In this document: positions 42,772-52,281 of the stretch, piece by piece
Layout of the letters: every line of letters begins with the position of its first letter
How positions within the stretch are numbered: position 1 is the stretch's first letter
Origin: Anaerolineaceae bacterium
GTDB taxonomy: Bacteria > Chloroflexota > Anaerolineae > Aggregatilineales > Phototrophicaceae
Assembly (NCBI GenBank): GCA_020634135.1
Contig: JACKCG010000005.1
Location: 62,001-126,000 of the forward strand
Length of the DNA: 64,000 nt
Direction: 5' to 3'
Made by a program: the position numbers and the translations under genes
Notes under the pieces: model-generated
Database searches by the model: none
Seen by the model: the letters and a program-made list of their open reading frames with translations, nothing else
What the model was told of the DNA's origin: nothing

Positions 42772-43977
42772 ATGCAAGAACGATTTCTAGATCAACAGAT
42801 TGTTTACGGTGGGCGATTTGAGCAGTTCTTGCGAGAACTGTTGACAAACAGCGGTGTATTCTGGATGTTTGATATTGTCCGCCAAAGTACCCAGAACGGG
42901 CTGAATACTTATATAGGTTCCCTGCCTCACTGGGTTTTATTTGGGTCCGGCCTCGTCCAGGCCTGGATCATCAGTCGCAATCCACAACGTCAGCACTGGT
43001 GGCATCACTTCATCGCACCCGTTCTCTACACCCTGATTGATGTCGTCCTGGAAGGCCCATCCGCGTTTTTTAGCGAACCTTATCACATAATGTATTGGAT
43101 TTGGGCAGGAACGATGGCACTCGCCTATCTACTCGAAAATTATTCAATGTCCTTCGCCACGCTCTTAAAATCTCTGTTATTGGTCTCGCTGCTGCCGGCA
43201 AGCTATATGCTGGCTGAATGGGATACGGCGCATCTGGCACCACTAGGCTATTGGTTCAATCAGCCTTCACATATGTTTATTTTGATGGGAATCATTGTAC
43301 TGGGTCTATTACTCGGAAGCGCGTCAATTATGCGCGAAAGATTTGAACGCCTGTTATATGACCTTGCCGAGCACTTTGAACAAATCGCATCCTGGTCATT
43401 CGATACCGGTCTAATACAGAGCGCCTATACGAGCGACAAAGCATTGGCCCTGCAGCGCCAGGAACGCACGGTGCTGTTTATGGACATTCGGGGTTTTACC
43501 CCCTGGTCAGAAGCACACGAACCACACGAAGTTGTCGAAATGGTAAATCAATTCTATCGTACAGTTGAGCCTCTCATTAAGGCTAATAATGGCTTCAAGA
43601 TTCAAATGACTGGCGATGAAATCATGACGCGCTTTTATTCCGCCAACGACGCATTTGCAGCGGCACAGGCGCTACAACCGGCTGTCTCCCGAACACTCGC
43701 ACAATACGGGTTGAGCGCAGGCATCGGTTTACACAGCGGGGAGGTTATTGAAGGGTTAGTGGGTGGTCAGCAAACCAGACAATACGGCATTTTTGGTGAT
43801 ACTGTCAATGTGGCAGCCCGTTTGCAGAGTCAGGCAAAAGCGGGTGAAATCGTCATGAGTCAGACGACATGGGAAAAGCTATCTCCCCAACCAGCTAACG
43901 GTCACCCGAAAAAGTGCGAATTGATATTGAAGGGGAAGACAGAGCCAATGACGGTTGTGGTACTTTCCCTCGGGTAA
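42772..43977 (+). CDS. Membrane-bound class III adenylate/guanylate cyclase
   Basis: 401 residues. The N-terminal 200 residues contain about five to six membrane helices; residues 222-395 are the catalytic domain. Metal Asp in FMDIRGFTPWS and in MTGDEIMTRF, and the NVAAR segment in YGIFGDTVNVAARLQ. There is no HAMP domain. It makes a cyclic nucleotide, most likely cAMP. AGGA 6 bases before the ATG; an upstream TTG is less likely. It converges with the beta-helix gene. Confidence 0.88.
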   Translation: MQERFLDQQIVYGGRFEQFLRELLTNSGVFWMFDIVRQSTQNGLNTYIGSLPHWVLFGSGLVQAWIISRNPQRQHWWHHFIAPVLYTLIDVVLEGPSAFFSEPYHIMYWIWAGTMALAYLLENYSMSFATLLKSLLLVSLLPASYMLAEWDTAHLAPLGYWFNQPSHMFILMGIIVLGLLLGSASIMRERFERLLYDLAEHFEQIASWSFDTGLIQSAYTSDKALALQRQERTVLFMDIRGFTPWSEAHEPHEVVEMVNQFYRTVEPLIKANNGFKIQMTGDEIMTRFYSANDAFAAAQALQPAVSRTLAQYGLSAGIGLHSGEVIEGLVGGQQTRQYGIFGDTVNVAARLQSQAKAGEIVMSQTTWEKLSPQPANGHPKKCELILKGKTEPMTVVVLSLG

Positions 43978-44024
43978 GCGATAAACCCTGGAAAGATAGA
44001 GCGAGACACCATGAACGGGCCGGA

Positions 44025-45377
44025 TTACCACGTATTCCAGGTTTGCTCGGCGGCTTCCGCTTCGTCGGGGCGGGGATACTGGCGGCGGTGGGCGCTGTTG
44101 GCAATTTTGGCGTTGTGGTGGTCACTCTCTTCGTAGCGCACGTTGCGGTTAATCACCCGGCGATGTGCAGAAGCGAATAACACGACATCCGATTCGATCA
44201 TGCGACCAGGGAAAACAACCATGCCGGAACCGATACGACAGTTGTGGCCGACGGCGCTGCCCAGTACGGATTGACCGGAGCTTTCGATTTCGCCATGAAT
44301 ATTGGCAGCTTTGATCGGGCGCGGGCCGATCTGTCCCTGGTAATTCTTTTCGCCCATCATATTAAAATCGGTGAAGGTACTTCCGGCGCTGATAATCGTA
44401 TTACGTCCGATTACGCACATTTGCAGACAGGTATTCTGTGCGATGATGGTGTTTTCCATCACGGCGGTCAGATACAAAGAGGCGCGGAACGGCAGGAAGC
44501 AGTTGTTCGCCACCGTACTCAGCATCAACTGGCAGCCCTGGTCAATTGTGACGTTATCCCCAATCGAGCAGTTGTCAATCACGACGCCGGGGCCAATAAA
44601 GCAGTTATCGCCGATCGTCGTCGGGCCGCTGATCTCCGCCGAAGGGTGAATGACCGTGTCTTTGCCGACTTTGACAACCTTTGATGTGCTGAGCACCTGC
44701 TTCTGTTCCATGATGCCGCGCCAGAGCAGGCGCAGCGCCTCGAAATTGTGCGTCTTGATATATTCCTCAAAGCGGCTGCCACGAGAAAACACACCAAAAA
44801 TCACGCTGGCATAATAGACGTGCACCCAGCTCTCGATAGACAACACCGCCCTCGCCGCCAGGTAGTGCGTCAGGTCGCCGCGATTCTGGGCCATGAAGTC
44901 CGGCACACTGTAAAAACCTTTTTCTTTCGCGCCGCTGGGGATTACGATAGGACGAATATCTTCGGTATACCCATCCGGGAAATACCATAAATCCACCAGG
45001 TAAATCGTCTTGCCATCAGCATCCACCGCCCGCTCAAAATCGCCGGTCAGCGGCAGGGTATAGGTTTTGAAGGCAAGATCATCCGCCGGGATAGCGGCCC
45101 GGCACGCCCCGCCCTTTCGCCGCGCACCCGCCATGAAATATGCCAGAAACTCTTTGTCAAACCACAGGCTGTCCCGGTAAACAATGGCCTTTCCAGGAGC
45201 GATATGCCGCATTTGATCCTGGCTGTAATACGCACCACCCAGCTCACACTGGTCAAAAAAGTCCGCAAACAGGTTTTCATGATGAATTTTCAGGGGTTCA
45301 ATGCCAATGGTAAGCTGGCTGGCAGCCTCGTTGAATGGTGGCACATGGCGCGTATCTTCTAGGATGTACCGATACAT
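44025..45377 (-). CDS. Left-handed beta-helix (hexapeptide) protein
   Basis: 450 residues. The first 240 residues match no family I recognise. Residues about 245-410 contain hexapeptide repeats typical of acyltransferases and nucleotidyltransferase C-domains (IHPSAEISGPTTIGDNCFIG, VVIDNCSIGDNVTIDQGC, GSAVGHNCRIGSGMVVFPG). GlmU-like nucleotide-sugar proteins have a similar C-terminus, but the N-terminal Gly-rich pyrophosphorylase motif is missing. It may be an acyl or sugar-modifying enzyme. GGAG 7 bases before the ATG. Last gene of a four-gene operon. Confidence 0.7.
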   Translation of the reverse strand: MYRYILEDTRHVPPFNEAASQLTIGIEPLKIHHENLFADFFDQCELGGAYYSQDQMRHIAPGKAIVYRDSLWFDKEFLAYFMAGARRKGGACRAAIPADDLAFKTYTLPLTGDFERAVDADGKTIYLVDLWYFPDGYTEDIRPIVIPSGAKEKGFYSVPDFMAQNRGDLTHYLAARAVLSIESWVHVYYASVIFGVFSRGSRFEEYIKTHNFEALRLLWRGIMEQKQVLSTSKVVKVGKDTVIHPSAEISGPTTIGDNCFIGPGVVIDNCSIGDNVTIDQGCQLMLSTVANNCFLPFRASLYLTAVMENTIIAQNTCLQMCVIGRNTIISAGSTFTDFNMMGEKNYQGQIGPRPIKAANIHGEIESSGQSVLGSAVGHNCRIGSGMVVFPGRMIESDVVLFASAHRRVINRNVRYEESDHHNAKIANSAHRRQYPRPDEAEAAEQTWNTW

Positions 45378-45406
45378 ACTTTATCTCCAACCATGCCCAG
45401 CCCACA

Positions 45407-46216
45407 TTACCCGTTATTCAGAAAGTCGCGCAGGGTCTGGTGAAACCGCTGCGATTCGTCCAGCATCGGGAAGTGGCCTGATTTTTCGAACCAGCCAATT
45501 TTGCTGTGCGGAATATACTGCTTGAGCACCTTCGACTGCTTAGGATCAACAATCAGGTCGCGCTTGCCGTAAATGCCTAACACCGGCATTTTGATCTCGT
45601 TCAGACGCGGCCTCAGGTCCGTTTGTCGCAGCGTCGTAATACTCTCGAAAAATGGCCCAACCGTAAGTTTAGTCAGGTCGTTCGCAAACATATTCCCCAG
45701 TTGATCGCCGTCCTGTGCCAGGAGGTATGAGTAACCGCGCAGGCCCACTTTCAGACCAGACATAAACAGGTTAAACAGACGTGGTGAAGTCTCTCCCAGT
45801 TTGATCCAGGCAGGCCGGCTGGCAATTCGCAGCAGCAGACTGAGCGAATCGCCATGAATCGGGGAGCCGATAACGATCACCTTGACGACTTTTTCGGGGG
45901 AACGAACAGCGGCACTCAACGAAACGGTGCCACCCATTGAATGCCCTACCAGAGGCGCTTTGACGATGCCCAGGCGATCCATGAATTGGTTTACGAGGTC
46001 TACGAAATTGTCAACTGAAAAATCGTCACCCTGCTCGCCTAATTCCCCGAAACCCCAAAAATCCAGAGCATAGGTACGAAATTCCTTACCTAACTCCTCA
46101 ATGGTTTTACGCCACAGCACCCAAGACCCCAACCAACCATGCAGCAATAGAACCGGACGGCCACGACCATAGGTTTCATAGTGGACCGTCCCCTGTTCGG
46201 TTACCAGGATTGTCAC
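45407..46216 (-). CDS. Alpha/beta hydrolase
   Basis: 269 residues. HG motif LLLHGWLGSW, nucleophile GHSMGG, Asp in YGKRDLIVDP and His in SGHFPMLDE: a full triad. It resembles the broad epoxide-hydrolase/haloperoxidase-like group; the substrate is unknown. It starts with GTG. It lies 29 bases before the beta-helix gene and 53 bases after the GTPase gene. Confidence 0.87.
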   Translation of the reverse strand: MTILVTEQGTVHYETYGRGRPVLLLHGWLGSWVLWRKTIEELGKEFRTYALDFWGFGELGEQGDDFSVDNFVDLVNQFMDRLGIVKAPLVGHSMGGTVSLSAAVRSPEKVVKVIVIGSPIHGDSLSLLLRIASRPAWIKLGETSPRLFNLFMSGLKVGLRGYSYLLAQDGDQLGNMFANDLTKLTVGPFFESITTLRQTDLRPRLNEIKMPVLGIYGKRDLIVDPKQSKVLKQYIPHSKIGWFEKSGHFPMLDESQRFHQTLRDFLNNG

Positions 46217-46269
46217 AGTGTTACAGTCCTTGCGAATGCACCGGCCATATCATGGTTCAGGTGAATACC

Positions 46270-46806
46270 TTAACCGGCATCCATTTCTTCCAGGATCGAA
46301 TATAAGAGTTCCAGCAAAACACCCTTGACGCTTTCTTTATCTTTAGCGACACAGGGCAGCAATTTGACGCCTTCTTCGATCCGCAAAGCAATCCGCAAGT
46401 CATCCGCACTCCAGGCGTCGGGATGATCTTGCTTATTGGCCGCCACCACATACGGGGTCGGAGCATAAGCCCGGAAGGTTTCCAGAATGCTTTTTGCCTC
46501 GCGGAAGGTTTCGGGCTTGGCGCTATCCACCATCACCACAAACCCCAGCATCCCTTCGGCCAGGATTTCCCACATGAAGTCGAAGCGGCGTTGCCCAGGT
46601 GTCCCAAAGAGATAGAGAACCAGGTCATCATCCACAGTGATGCGCCCGAAGTCCATGGCAACAGTCGTCTGTTCCTTTTCCTTCTTTTCCGCATCTGTCG
46701 AGATATTCTGCTCGGTGGAAACCACCTCAATCTCGCTGATCGAGCGGATGAACTCGGTCTTACCGGCACTGAACGGCCCTGTGATAACCATTTTAACAGT
46801 TTGCAT
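46270..46806 (-). CDS. Small Gtr/MglA-like GTPase
   Basis: 178 residues. P-loop GPFSAGKTEF, switch II region LFGTPGQRRF (TPGQ as in MglA and SR-type GTPases), and ANKQD for guanine specificity. COG2229-type small GTPases often act with roadblock or DUF4388 proteins in signalling or polarity. The preceding gene on this strand is a DUF4388 protein, 47 bases upstream, which supports partnership. Confidence 0.9.
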   Translation of the reverse strand: MQTVKMVITGPFSAGKTEFIRSISEIEVVSTEQNISTDAEKKEKEQTTVAMDFGRITVDDDLVLYLFGTPGQRRFDFMWEILAEGMLGFVVMVDSAKPETFREAKSILETFRAYAPTPYVVAANKQDHPDAWSADDLRIALRIEEGVKLLPCVAKDKESVKGVLLELLYSILEEMDAG

Positions 46807-46853
46807 GTTGCACTCGCTTTTCCTGTGTGATTCCTTGCAAGGATTTGAGGATG

Positions 46854-47735
46854 CTAAATAGACCGGATTTTATCAATCAGTCGATTCACGGTTACCCGCT
46901 GTACCTGCGGCTTCTGCGGTGGGCGGCGACGCCGATCACCAGCAGCAGCCTGTTCCATACCCGGCGGCTTCACCATCTCGACTAATCCAGCCTGTTCTAA
47001 CCCATAAACCACGCGCCGGATTTCTGTCTCCGACATATTGTTCGCCTTGGCGATCTGGCGGATGGTGTTCTTAGGGTTGACAAACGATACAACCCGCCAT
47101 TCCTCGACGCTCAGGTGGATGCCTTTGAACTTCTCTTTCGGATTATCTGGGAATTTTAACGCCATATCAAGGTTAGGCAGATGCTGGTTCAACTCAGCAA
47201 TCTCTCGGATACGGCGCGCCCCTTCAATAATGACATTTTCGAGGTCAATCGGTACCTGAATTCGTGAACCATCTGGATGCACATCTTCATCCAACCGGAA
47301 GGGATTATCGTTCCAGGCCATGAGGTTATAGACCACATCCAGCGTATGCTGCTGGATACAGGTCACAACATCATTCTGGCTGACATAATTCGCATTGATG
47401 AGCAGCAGTGCCAATGCCTTGTCAGTCGTGTTTTTCGCCCGTTCACGAATAATCCGGGCCTGTTCGTCGGTCAACTTACCGGCCTTGTTGAGAACAGAGA
47501 TCAGACTGCCATCCTGCCCCGTCATCTTGGCAAATATCAGTTTACCGGAGCGGAACGACATGGCAGCGCGTTCCTGCCCGGCCACAATCCGCTCCCGTTT
47601 CTGGTCGCCCAGATTTTCAACTTCTCCGGTTCGTTTGCCTTCAAAGAAAGTCAGTGTGCCGGATTTCCCGGCGAGATTAATGAGATTCAGCAGTTGAGTT
47701 GTGCTAAAATCTCGCAAATTGCCTTGTAGCGGCAT
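46854..47735 (-). CDS. DUF4388 domain protein with winged-helix-like C-terminus
   Basis: 293 residues. Starts MPLQGNLRDFSTTQLLNLI, the DUF4388/PATAN-like opening, with GTLTFFEG and a basic loop that includes RAAMSFRSGKLIFAKM. A second helical region (about 90-150) and a winged-helix-like part (TIRQIAKANNMSETEIRRVV, about 225-250) follow. The C-terminus is basic. DUF4388 proteins are regarded as regulatory partners in GTPase and two-component systems. First gene of the GTPase operon; TATAAT lies 38 bases upstream. Confidence 0.8.
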   Translation of the reverse strand: MPLQGNLRDFSTTQLLNLINLAGKSGTLTFFEGKRTGEVENLGDQKRERIVAGQERAAMSFRSGKLIFAKMTGQDGSLISVLNKAGKLTDEQARIIRERAKNTTDKALALLLINANYVSQNDVVTCIQQHTLDVVYNLMAWNDNPFRLDEDVHPDGSRIQVPIDLENVIIEGARRIREIAELNQHLPNLDMALKFPDNPKEKFKGIHLSVEEWRVVSFVNPKNTIRQIAKANNMSETEIRRVVYGLEQAGLVEMVKPPGMEQAAAGDRRRRPPQKPQVQRVTVNRLIDKIRSI

Positions 47736-47772
47736 TTAGGCCCCCCGCAATTTAGATTCAGGCCACCAGATC

Positions 47773-47778
47773 ATTATA
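47773..47778 (-). promoter_or_regulatory. -10 element of the DUF4388-GTPase operon
   Basis: TATAAT on the minus strand (AGTTATAATGATC). The -35 is weak. The remaining bases to 48032 show no other feature. Confidence 0.4.
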
Positions 47779-48032
47779 ACTATCATTATTTCCTGAAGAT
47801 ATGACGTACATAAGGGATTATAGCTTGCGCCGAAAATCAAGTCAACCAACCGCTTACCCTGGGTAAATTTCACATGCGCAACATCCTACAGTCACGCAGC
47901 GGCAGGTGTGTACATCATACCACCGATAGTCCTACACATGCATTTTAATCTAAAGTACGATACAGGACAATTGATGTACTATCAAACCGGGTCATCTGGA
48001 ACAAAGTAAGTGCCATGAGTGAGGAAAAACAC

Positions 48033-49142
48033 ATGATATGGTTGATGATGATAAGTCTCGTATGGTTCACAAGTGCCTGTTTCACGGTTGATTTGTCCGC
48101 TAATGCCGGAATACTCAGCACGCCACTCCTGGAAACCGCAACCGCCATACCCACTCCATCAGACCCCAACATCATTGGCCCGGATATTTTCGCTCCCGGA
48201 GTCAACCCGCTCACCGGGCTGACCGTCGCGGACCCGGCAGCATTGGAACGGCGGCCTATTCTGGCAAAGATTTCCAACGCGCCGTCAATTGTCCGCCCAC
48301 AAGCCGGGATTGGCGCTGCCGACCTGGTGTTCGAGCATTATGCCGAAGGTGGGCTAACCCGCTTTTCCGCCATATTCTATGGGCAGGCGCCCGACCAGGT
48401 AGGGTCAATCCGCAGCGCCCGCCTGATAGATTACGAACTGATGCCGATGTACCAGAGCTTACTGGCATTTTCCGGCGCCAGCATCGGGGTAGAAGACCGG
48501 CTGAATCAATCGGAATTCGCTGACCGGCTGTACAAAGGTGTCCTCTTTGGATGGCCTTACTTCTGGCGTGACGACGCGATCCCCGTGCCCCACAATATGT
48601 TTTTCAACCCGAATGCCTTATGGCAGTTAGCTGCCGAACAGGGATTGAATCAGACTCCCAATCTGCATGGCATGGCTTTCCACCCTACCCCGCCCTCCGG
48701 CAGCAGCGGCCCGGCTACGGTGATAGACCTGCGCTACCGGGCAACCCGCGTCCGTTGGGAATATAACCCGGAAACCGGCCTCTACGAACGCTATGCCGAT
48801 GGCCTGGAACATCATGATGCCAACACAGGCGACCAGGTGACCGCCGCCAATGTGGTCGTTCTCTATGCAGACCACCAGTATACCGACATCATTGAAAGCC
48901 AGTTTCAGGGCAGTGTCAGCTATAGCATCGAAATCGTCCTGTGGTTCGAGGGCGACGCAATCCTTTTCCGTGACGGGCAGCAATACAACGGGCGCTGGAT
49001 ACGCCCGACCCGCCAGGATTTGATCGCGCTGCGCACAAACGAGGGGGAATTCTTGTACTTCAAACCGGGGAACACCTTCTTTCAGGTGGTGCGCCTGCCG
49101 GAACAGCAAACCCCTGAAGAAGAATGGCTGCGCGTTGAGTAA
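48033..49142 (+). CDS. DUF3048 (YerB-like) lipoprotein
   Basis: 369 residues. Signal with lipobox FTSAC (C16), then a linker and the DUF3048 core: INPLTG-like VNPLTGLTV, RRPILAKISNAPSIVRPQAGI, DLVFEHYAEGGLTRFSAIFY and GSIRSARLIDYEL. The C-terminal part includes WIRPTRQDLIALRTNEGEF. The function is unknown; homologues occur across Firmicutes and Chloroflexota. The start chosen puts the basic-poor signal immediately after GAGGAAAAACAC; an ATG 18 bases upstream also exists. Confidence 0.88.
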   Translation: MIWLMMISLVWFTSACFTVDLSANAGILSTPLLETATAIPTPSDPNIIGPDIFAPGVNPLTGLTVADPAALERRPILAKISNAPSIVRPQAGIGAADLVFEHYAEGGLTRFSAIFYGQAPDQVGSIRSARLIDYELMPMYQSLLAFSGASIGVEDRLNQSEFADRLYKGVLFGWPYFWRDDAIPVPHNMFFNPNALWQLAAEQGLNQTPNLHGMAFHPTPPSGSSGPATVIDLRYRATRVRWEYNPETGLYERYADGLEHHDANTGDQVTAANVVVLYADHQYTDIIESQFQGSVSYSIEIVLWFEGDAILFRDGQQYNGRWIRPTRQDLIALRTNEGEFLYFKPGNTFFQVVRLPEQQTPEEEWLRVE

Positions 49143-49183
49143 GATTTAACCTCAGCCGCTGTGTGCAGATGGTTTTTTCTGGC

Positions 49184-49189
49184 TATAAT
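49184..49189 (+). promoter_or_regulatory. -10 element of the trypsin-fold gene
   Basis: TATAAT in GGCTATAATG, 32 bases before the start. The -35 is weak. Confidence 0.4.
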
Positions 49190-49221
49190 GAAAATATATC
49201 GTCTTGTTGGTGGGGGACTTC

Positions 49222-50379
49222 ATGCCACTCAATTCGTTGAATTTGGGCATCCAGGCAATTCGCGACGGCCACCTGGAGGATGGGGCGCGATTACTGCGGA
49301 TTGCCTTGCGCAGCGATGCACTCACGGGCAGCCTGAGGGCAACAGCTTTAACTTACATGGCGGAAACCAGGCCGGAGCGCGACTTTAAATTGAAGTGCTA
49401 TAATGACGCGCTGGCGGTTGATCCCAATCATGAAATCGCCCGAAAGAAACTGACCGAACTCTACAATACTGATCTGCTACAGCAGACAGCGCCACCGCCC
49501 GTTATGCCCGAACCACTGGTGAATCCGATGGATTCACGGCCATACGTTGTTCCCGGTACAGGGCCGCTGCCTGTGGTGCCCGGCAATCGCGGCGCGTACT
49601 ACGCCGGAGCATACCGCCTGGCCGGCATTTTCGGCGGGCCAAACGGCCCCGGTACGGCCTTTTTCGTTGAACACGATGGTTTGCTGGCAACGACCCGCTA
49701 CATTGTCGGCGGCATCGAGCAGGTTATGGTTGAATTGGAAGCCGGGCGGCAGATCATGGGGCAGGTCGTGCGTGCCTACCCGGAAATTGATCTGGCACTG
49801 GTACAGATCGGGCAAACCGTAACCGACCTGATGCCGGTGAGCGTACTGCCCCGTATCCCTGAAGACCTGCCGCTGACTGTCATTTCCTACAATGGGGAAA
49901 GCCTGCGCGGCAAACGGCGGGCAACCCGTAAGGTTTTGCCGAATCACTGGTTCCCAACCAATATCTTAAATGACTCATTGAAAGACGCGGGCGGCGCGCC
50001 GATTCTGGATGACCGGCAGTACATTATTGGCATGATTACACGCAATATTAGCAGCACATCAGGCTATGTCTACGGCCTGCATATCGGCACGATTCGCAAT
50101 TACGCTGAAACCTACCGGCAGGAAAAAGCGGCAAGCCGGGGTATTTACTGCCGGTCGTGTGGGGGTTACAGCCGGGCCGCCATCGCCGGGGGGTATTATT
50201 GTGAACAATGTGGCAGCCTGATGCCCCGCGCCGAGCAGGTGATACGCTACTGGCATCAGCAAAGCGCGGCGCTCTATCATGAAAATCAGCGAGTCGTCTG
50301 CAGGAATAAGAATTGCAGGGCGGCAGTCGGTTTCCACAATAATCGCTGCCTGCGTTGTGGACACGATCAGCGAACCTGA
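49222..50379 (+). CDS. Inactivated trypsin-fold protein with TPR-like and zinc-ribbon parts
   Basis: 385 residues. Residues 1-80 are helical, TPR-like (AIRDGHLEDGARLLRIAL). Residues 128-290 resemble HtrA-type proteases: GTAFFVEHDGLLATTRYIVGG, EIDLALVQI and DAGGAPILDDRQYIIGM. The catalytic His is Tyr160 and the Ser is Ala256; only Asp190 remains, so it cannot be a classic serine protease. The C-terminus has two zinc ribbons (C310/C313/C327/C330 and C360/C365/C376/C379). No signal peptide, so cytoplasmic. The ATG lies near GGTGGGGGA; a TTG 18 bases upstream is less likely. Confidence 0.8.
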   Translation: MPLNSLNLGIQAIRDGHLEDGARLLRIALRSDALTGSLRATALTYMAETRPERDFKLKCYNDALAVDPNHEIARKKLTELYNTDLLQQTAPPPVMPEPLVNPMDSRPYVVPGTGPLPVVPGNRGAYYAGAYRLAGIFGGPNGPGTAFFVEHDGLLATTRYIVGGIEQVMVELEAGRQIMGQVVRAYPEIDLALVQIGQTVTDLMPVSVLPRIPEDLPLTVISYNGESLRGKRRATRKVLPNHWFPTNILNDSLKDAGGAPILDDRQYIIGMITRNISSTSGYVYGLHIGTIRNYAETYRQEKAASRGIYCRSCGGYSRAAIAGGYYCEQCGSLMPRAEQVIRYWHQQSAALYHENQRVVCRNKNCRAAVGFHNNRCLRCGHDQRT

Positions 50380-50446
50380 TTATTCCCTGCCCGCCATAAA
50401 AGCCGTGTAAAGCAAATCAATCGGATAGAGATAGGTGAGAGCTACT

Positions 50447-50914
50447 ATGTTAGGACTTCGGGGACGTAACCGGAATGTATCACGGCCTTCGCTGGAAACC
50501 TATGCCGGAACAGTGGAACAGATTTTGCCGGAGGTTGGGGTTGATCCGGTAGCGGCGCGAATGCCAACCGAAGAAGGCTTTGGCTGGACATTCAAACGCG
50601 GATCAGCCACCATTGAGGTATTTGTGTCTCAGCAGGAAAATGTCGGATTTCTGCAAGTGCTTTCTCCCATCCTGCACCTGCCACCCAGCGGACTGCTGCC
50701 CCTTTATCGCCACCTGCTGGAGCTGAATTTACAGCTTACCAATGCGACCCTGGGCGTACATCTGGACGTTGTGTATGTGTTCAGCGAACGGCCCCTGGAA
50801 GGAATGGATGCTATCGAAGCCAACTCGATCATCCAATTGGTCAGCGACTATGCGGACGACCTGGATGATAAGCTGGCTTCTGAGTTCGGTGGGCGACGCT
50901 ACGGCCAGGTTTAA
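50447..50914 (+). CDS. YbjN/CesT-like domain protein
   Basis: About 155 residues with the layout of the YbjN/type III-secretion-chaperone-like fold: GWTFKRGSATIEVFV, FLQVLSPILHLP, LYRHLLELNLQLTNATLGVHLDVVYV and a final helix SIIQLVSDYADDLDDKL. Functions in this family are mostly unknown; some act as chaperones. It follows the trypsin-fold gene by 67 bases and is probably in the same unit. Confidence 0.75.
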   Translation: MLGLRGRNRNVSRPSLETYAGTVEQILPEVGVDPVAARMPTEEGFGWTFKRGSATIEVFVSQQENVGFLQVLSPILHLPPSGLLPLYRHLLELNLQLTNATLGVHLDVVYVFSERPLEGMDAIEANSIIQLVSDYADDLDDKLASEFGGRRYGQV

Positions 50915-50947
50915 CGAGGACGAGGACGAAACCCCTTGTTCAAGACC

Positions 50948-52276
50948 CTATCCGTTCGGCAGTGGTGGCGGATCAACCAATGGTAGTGCGCCACACGCTC
51001 CAGCAGTTACGGTTACATCCGCTGCAACCCAGATTCCATCGGCCAGCCGCCACCATACCCCCCCATTAATTGCCCGTGCATCCGGGTAAGCATAGTAGCC
51101 GCCGGGGACACCGCGCCGCAGCGGGTAATTGGTACCTGGCCCGCTGCGCAGGTTGACGTCCCCCGCCCAGGCGGCGACACAGGCCGCATCCAGCGGTATG
51201 CTGGTCAGGAATCCCGCGCCCGGCTCAAACGGAAACAGCACATCCCCTAACGCAAATGGCAGTGCGAACTCACGCGGCAGCAGCGGCAGCGGCAAGTAAC
51301 GGGCACGAACAAAGGCGTATTCTTCCGGCTGCGTGGAGAGAGTCAGCCGGCGGCCATCATACGAATAATGCAGGCGTTCCCCGGCATTGAGGGTCTGACC
51401 ACGCTCTTCACCGTACCACAGGTAACCTTCCAGAACGCTGATATTCACCTCCGCCGGGGCGGGTGTTTGCAGCCAGAGTGTCCCCGCAAAATGCAGTTCC
51501 AGTGTATTCGCAACTAGAATCACTTCGCGGTCAGTGTCGGGGGTCTGGACGAGAATTCCGCTATCCGGCGCGGTGGCACAAGGGCGTTCGTCAGGTGAAG
51601 CAGACTCAAAGTTAAATTCTTGCAGCGTGCCAAAAAGATACGGCCAACCGGGATTCTCCGGGTCCACTACCGGCAGGACATCCAGGTCAAAATCGGCCTG
51701 CATCAGTGAAGCCAGCACCCACCCGGTTGTTCCCGGCACAATCACCCACAGCCACTCGCTATCTGCGGTACGCCCTATCACATCAACGTGCTGGCCGAAT
51801 GAGAGAATATCCGAAAGCGGGCCGGACTCAGCTGCCTCAGCCCGTACATTCGCTCCGTCTGTTGCCTGTACAGTGACTTCCAGCCGCACCGTATCTCCTG
51901 GCGCTTCGCTGGCATTTTCCACCCGGACAGCGCCAAAAGTCAGCATCGTAACCGCATCTTCCGGCAGGTTAGCGCGGACTTTCGCCAGCGCGATACCCCA
52001 GTCTCCCGACTCAAGGTCGAATGCGCCTGTCGAAAAACCGGCCAGCGCCGCAGCATCCACAATGTCTCCCGGTTCCGCCCATACCAGGCGCACGTTCGGG
52101 CGCGGGTCGGGCGCAGCCGGCGCACTGCCGTAACATAGCTGATTACTCCCGGTATCCGCGCACAACTGCTGTGTGGCATCCACCGCTTCCTGAAACAACA
52201 GGGCACAGTCATCCTGTGCCAATGCCGGCGCACTTATCGCCAACAGCATCACGATAATCAGGCTGATTTTATGCAT
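50948..52276 (-). CDS. Secreted protein with SH3b domains
   Basis: 442 residues. Signal peptide MHKISLIIVMLLAISAPALA. An internal SH3-like piece (HVDVIGRTADSEWLWVIV, about 164-190) and a clear C-terminal SH3b (VNLRSGPGTNYPLRRGV, about 360-420) are seen; the middle (about 225-300) resembles an FecR-like beta region (VNISVLEGYLWYGEERG). Role probably in the cell envelope. GGGGAG precedes the ATG. It lies 5 bases after the methylmalonyl-CoA epimerase gene on the same strand. Confidence 0.7.
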   Translation of the reverse strand: MHKISLIIVMLLAISAPALAQDDCALLFQEAVDATQQLCADTGSNQLCYGSAPAAPDPRPNVRLVWAEPGDIVDAAALAGFSTGAFDLESGDWGIALAKVRANLPEDAVTMLTFGAVRVENASEAPGDTVRLEVTVQATDGANVRAEAAESGPLSDILSFGQHVDVIGRTADSEWLWVIVPGTTGWVLASLMQADFDLDVLPVVDPENPGWPYLFGTLQEFNFESASPDERPCATAPDSGILVQTPDTDREVILVANTLELHFAGTLWLQTPAPAEVNISVLEGYLWYGEERGQTLNAGERLHYSYDGRRLTLSTQPEEYAFVRARYLPLPLLPREFALPFALGDVLFPFEPGAGFLTSIPLDAACVAAWAGDVNLRSGPGTNYPLRRGVPGGYYAYPDARAINGGVWWRLADGIWVAADVTVTAGACGALPLVDPPPLPNG

Positions 52277-52281
52277 CCTGT

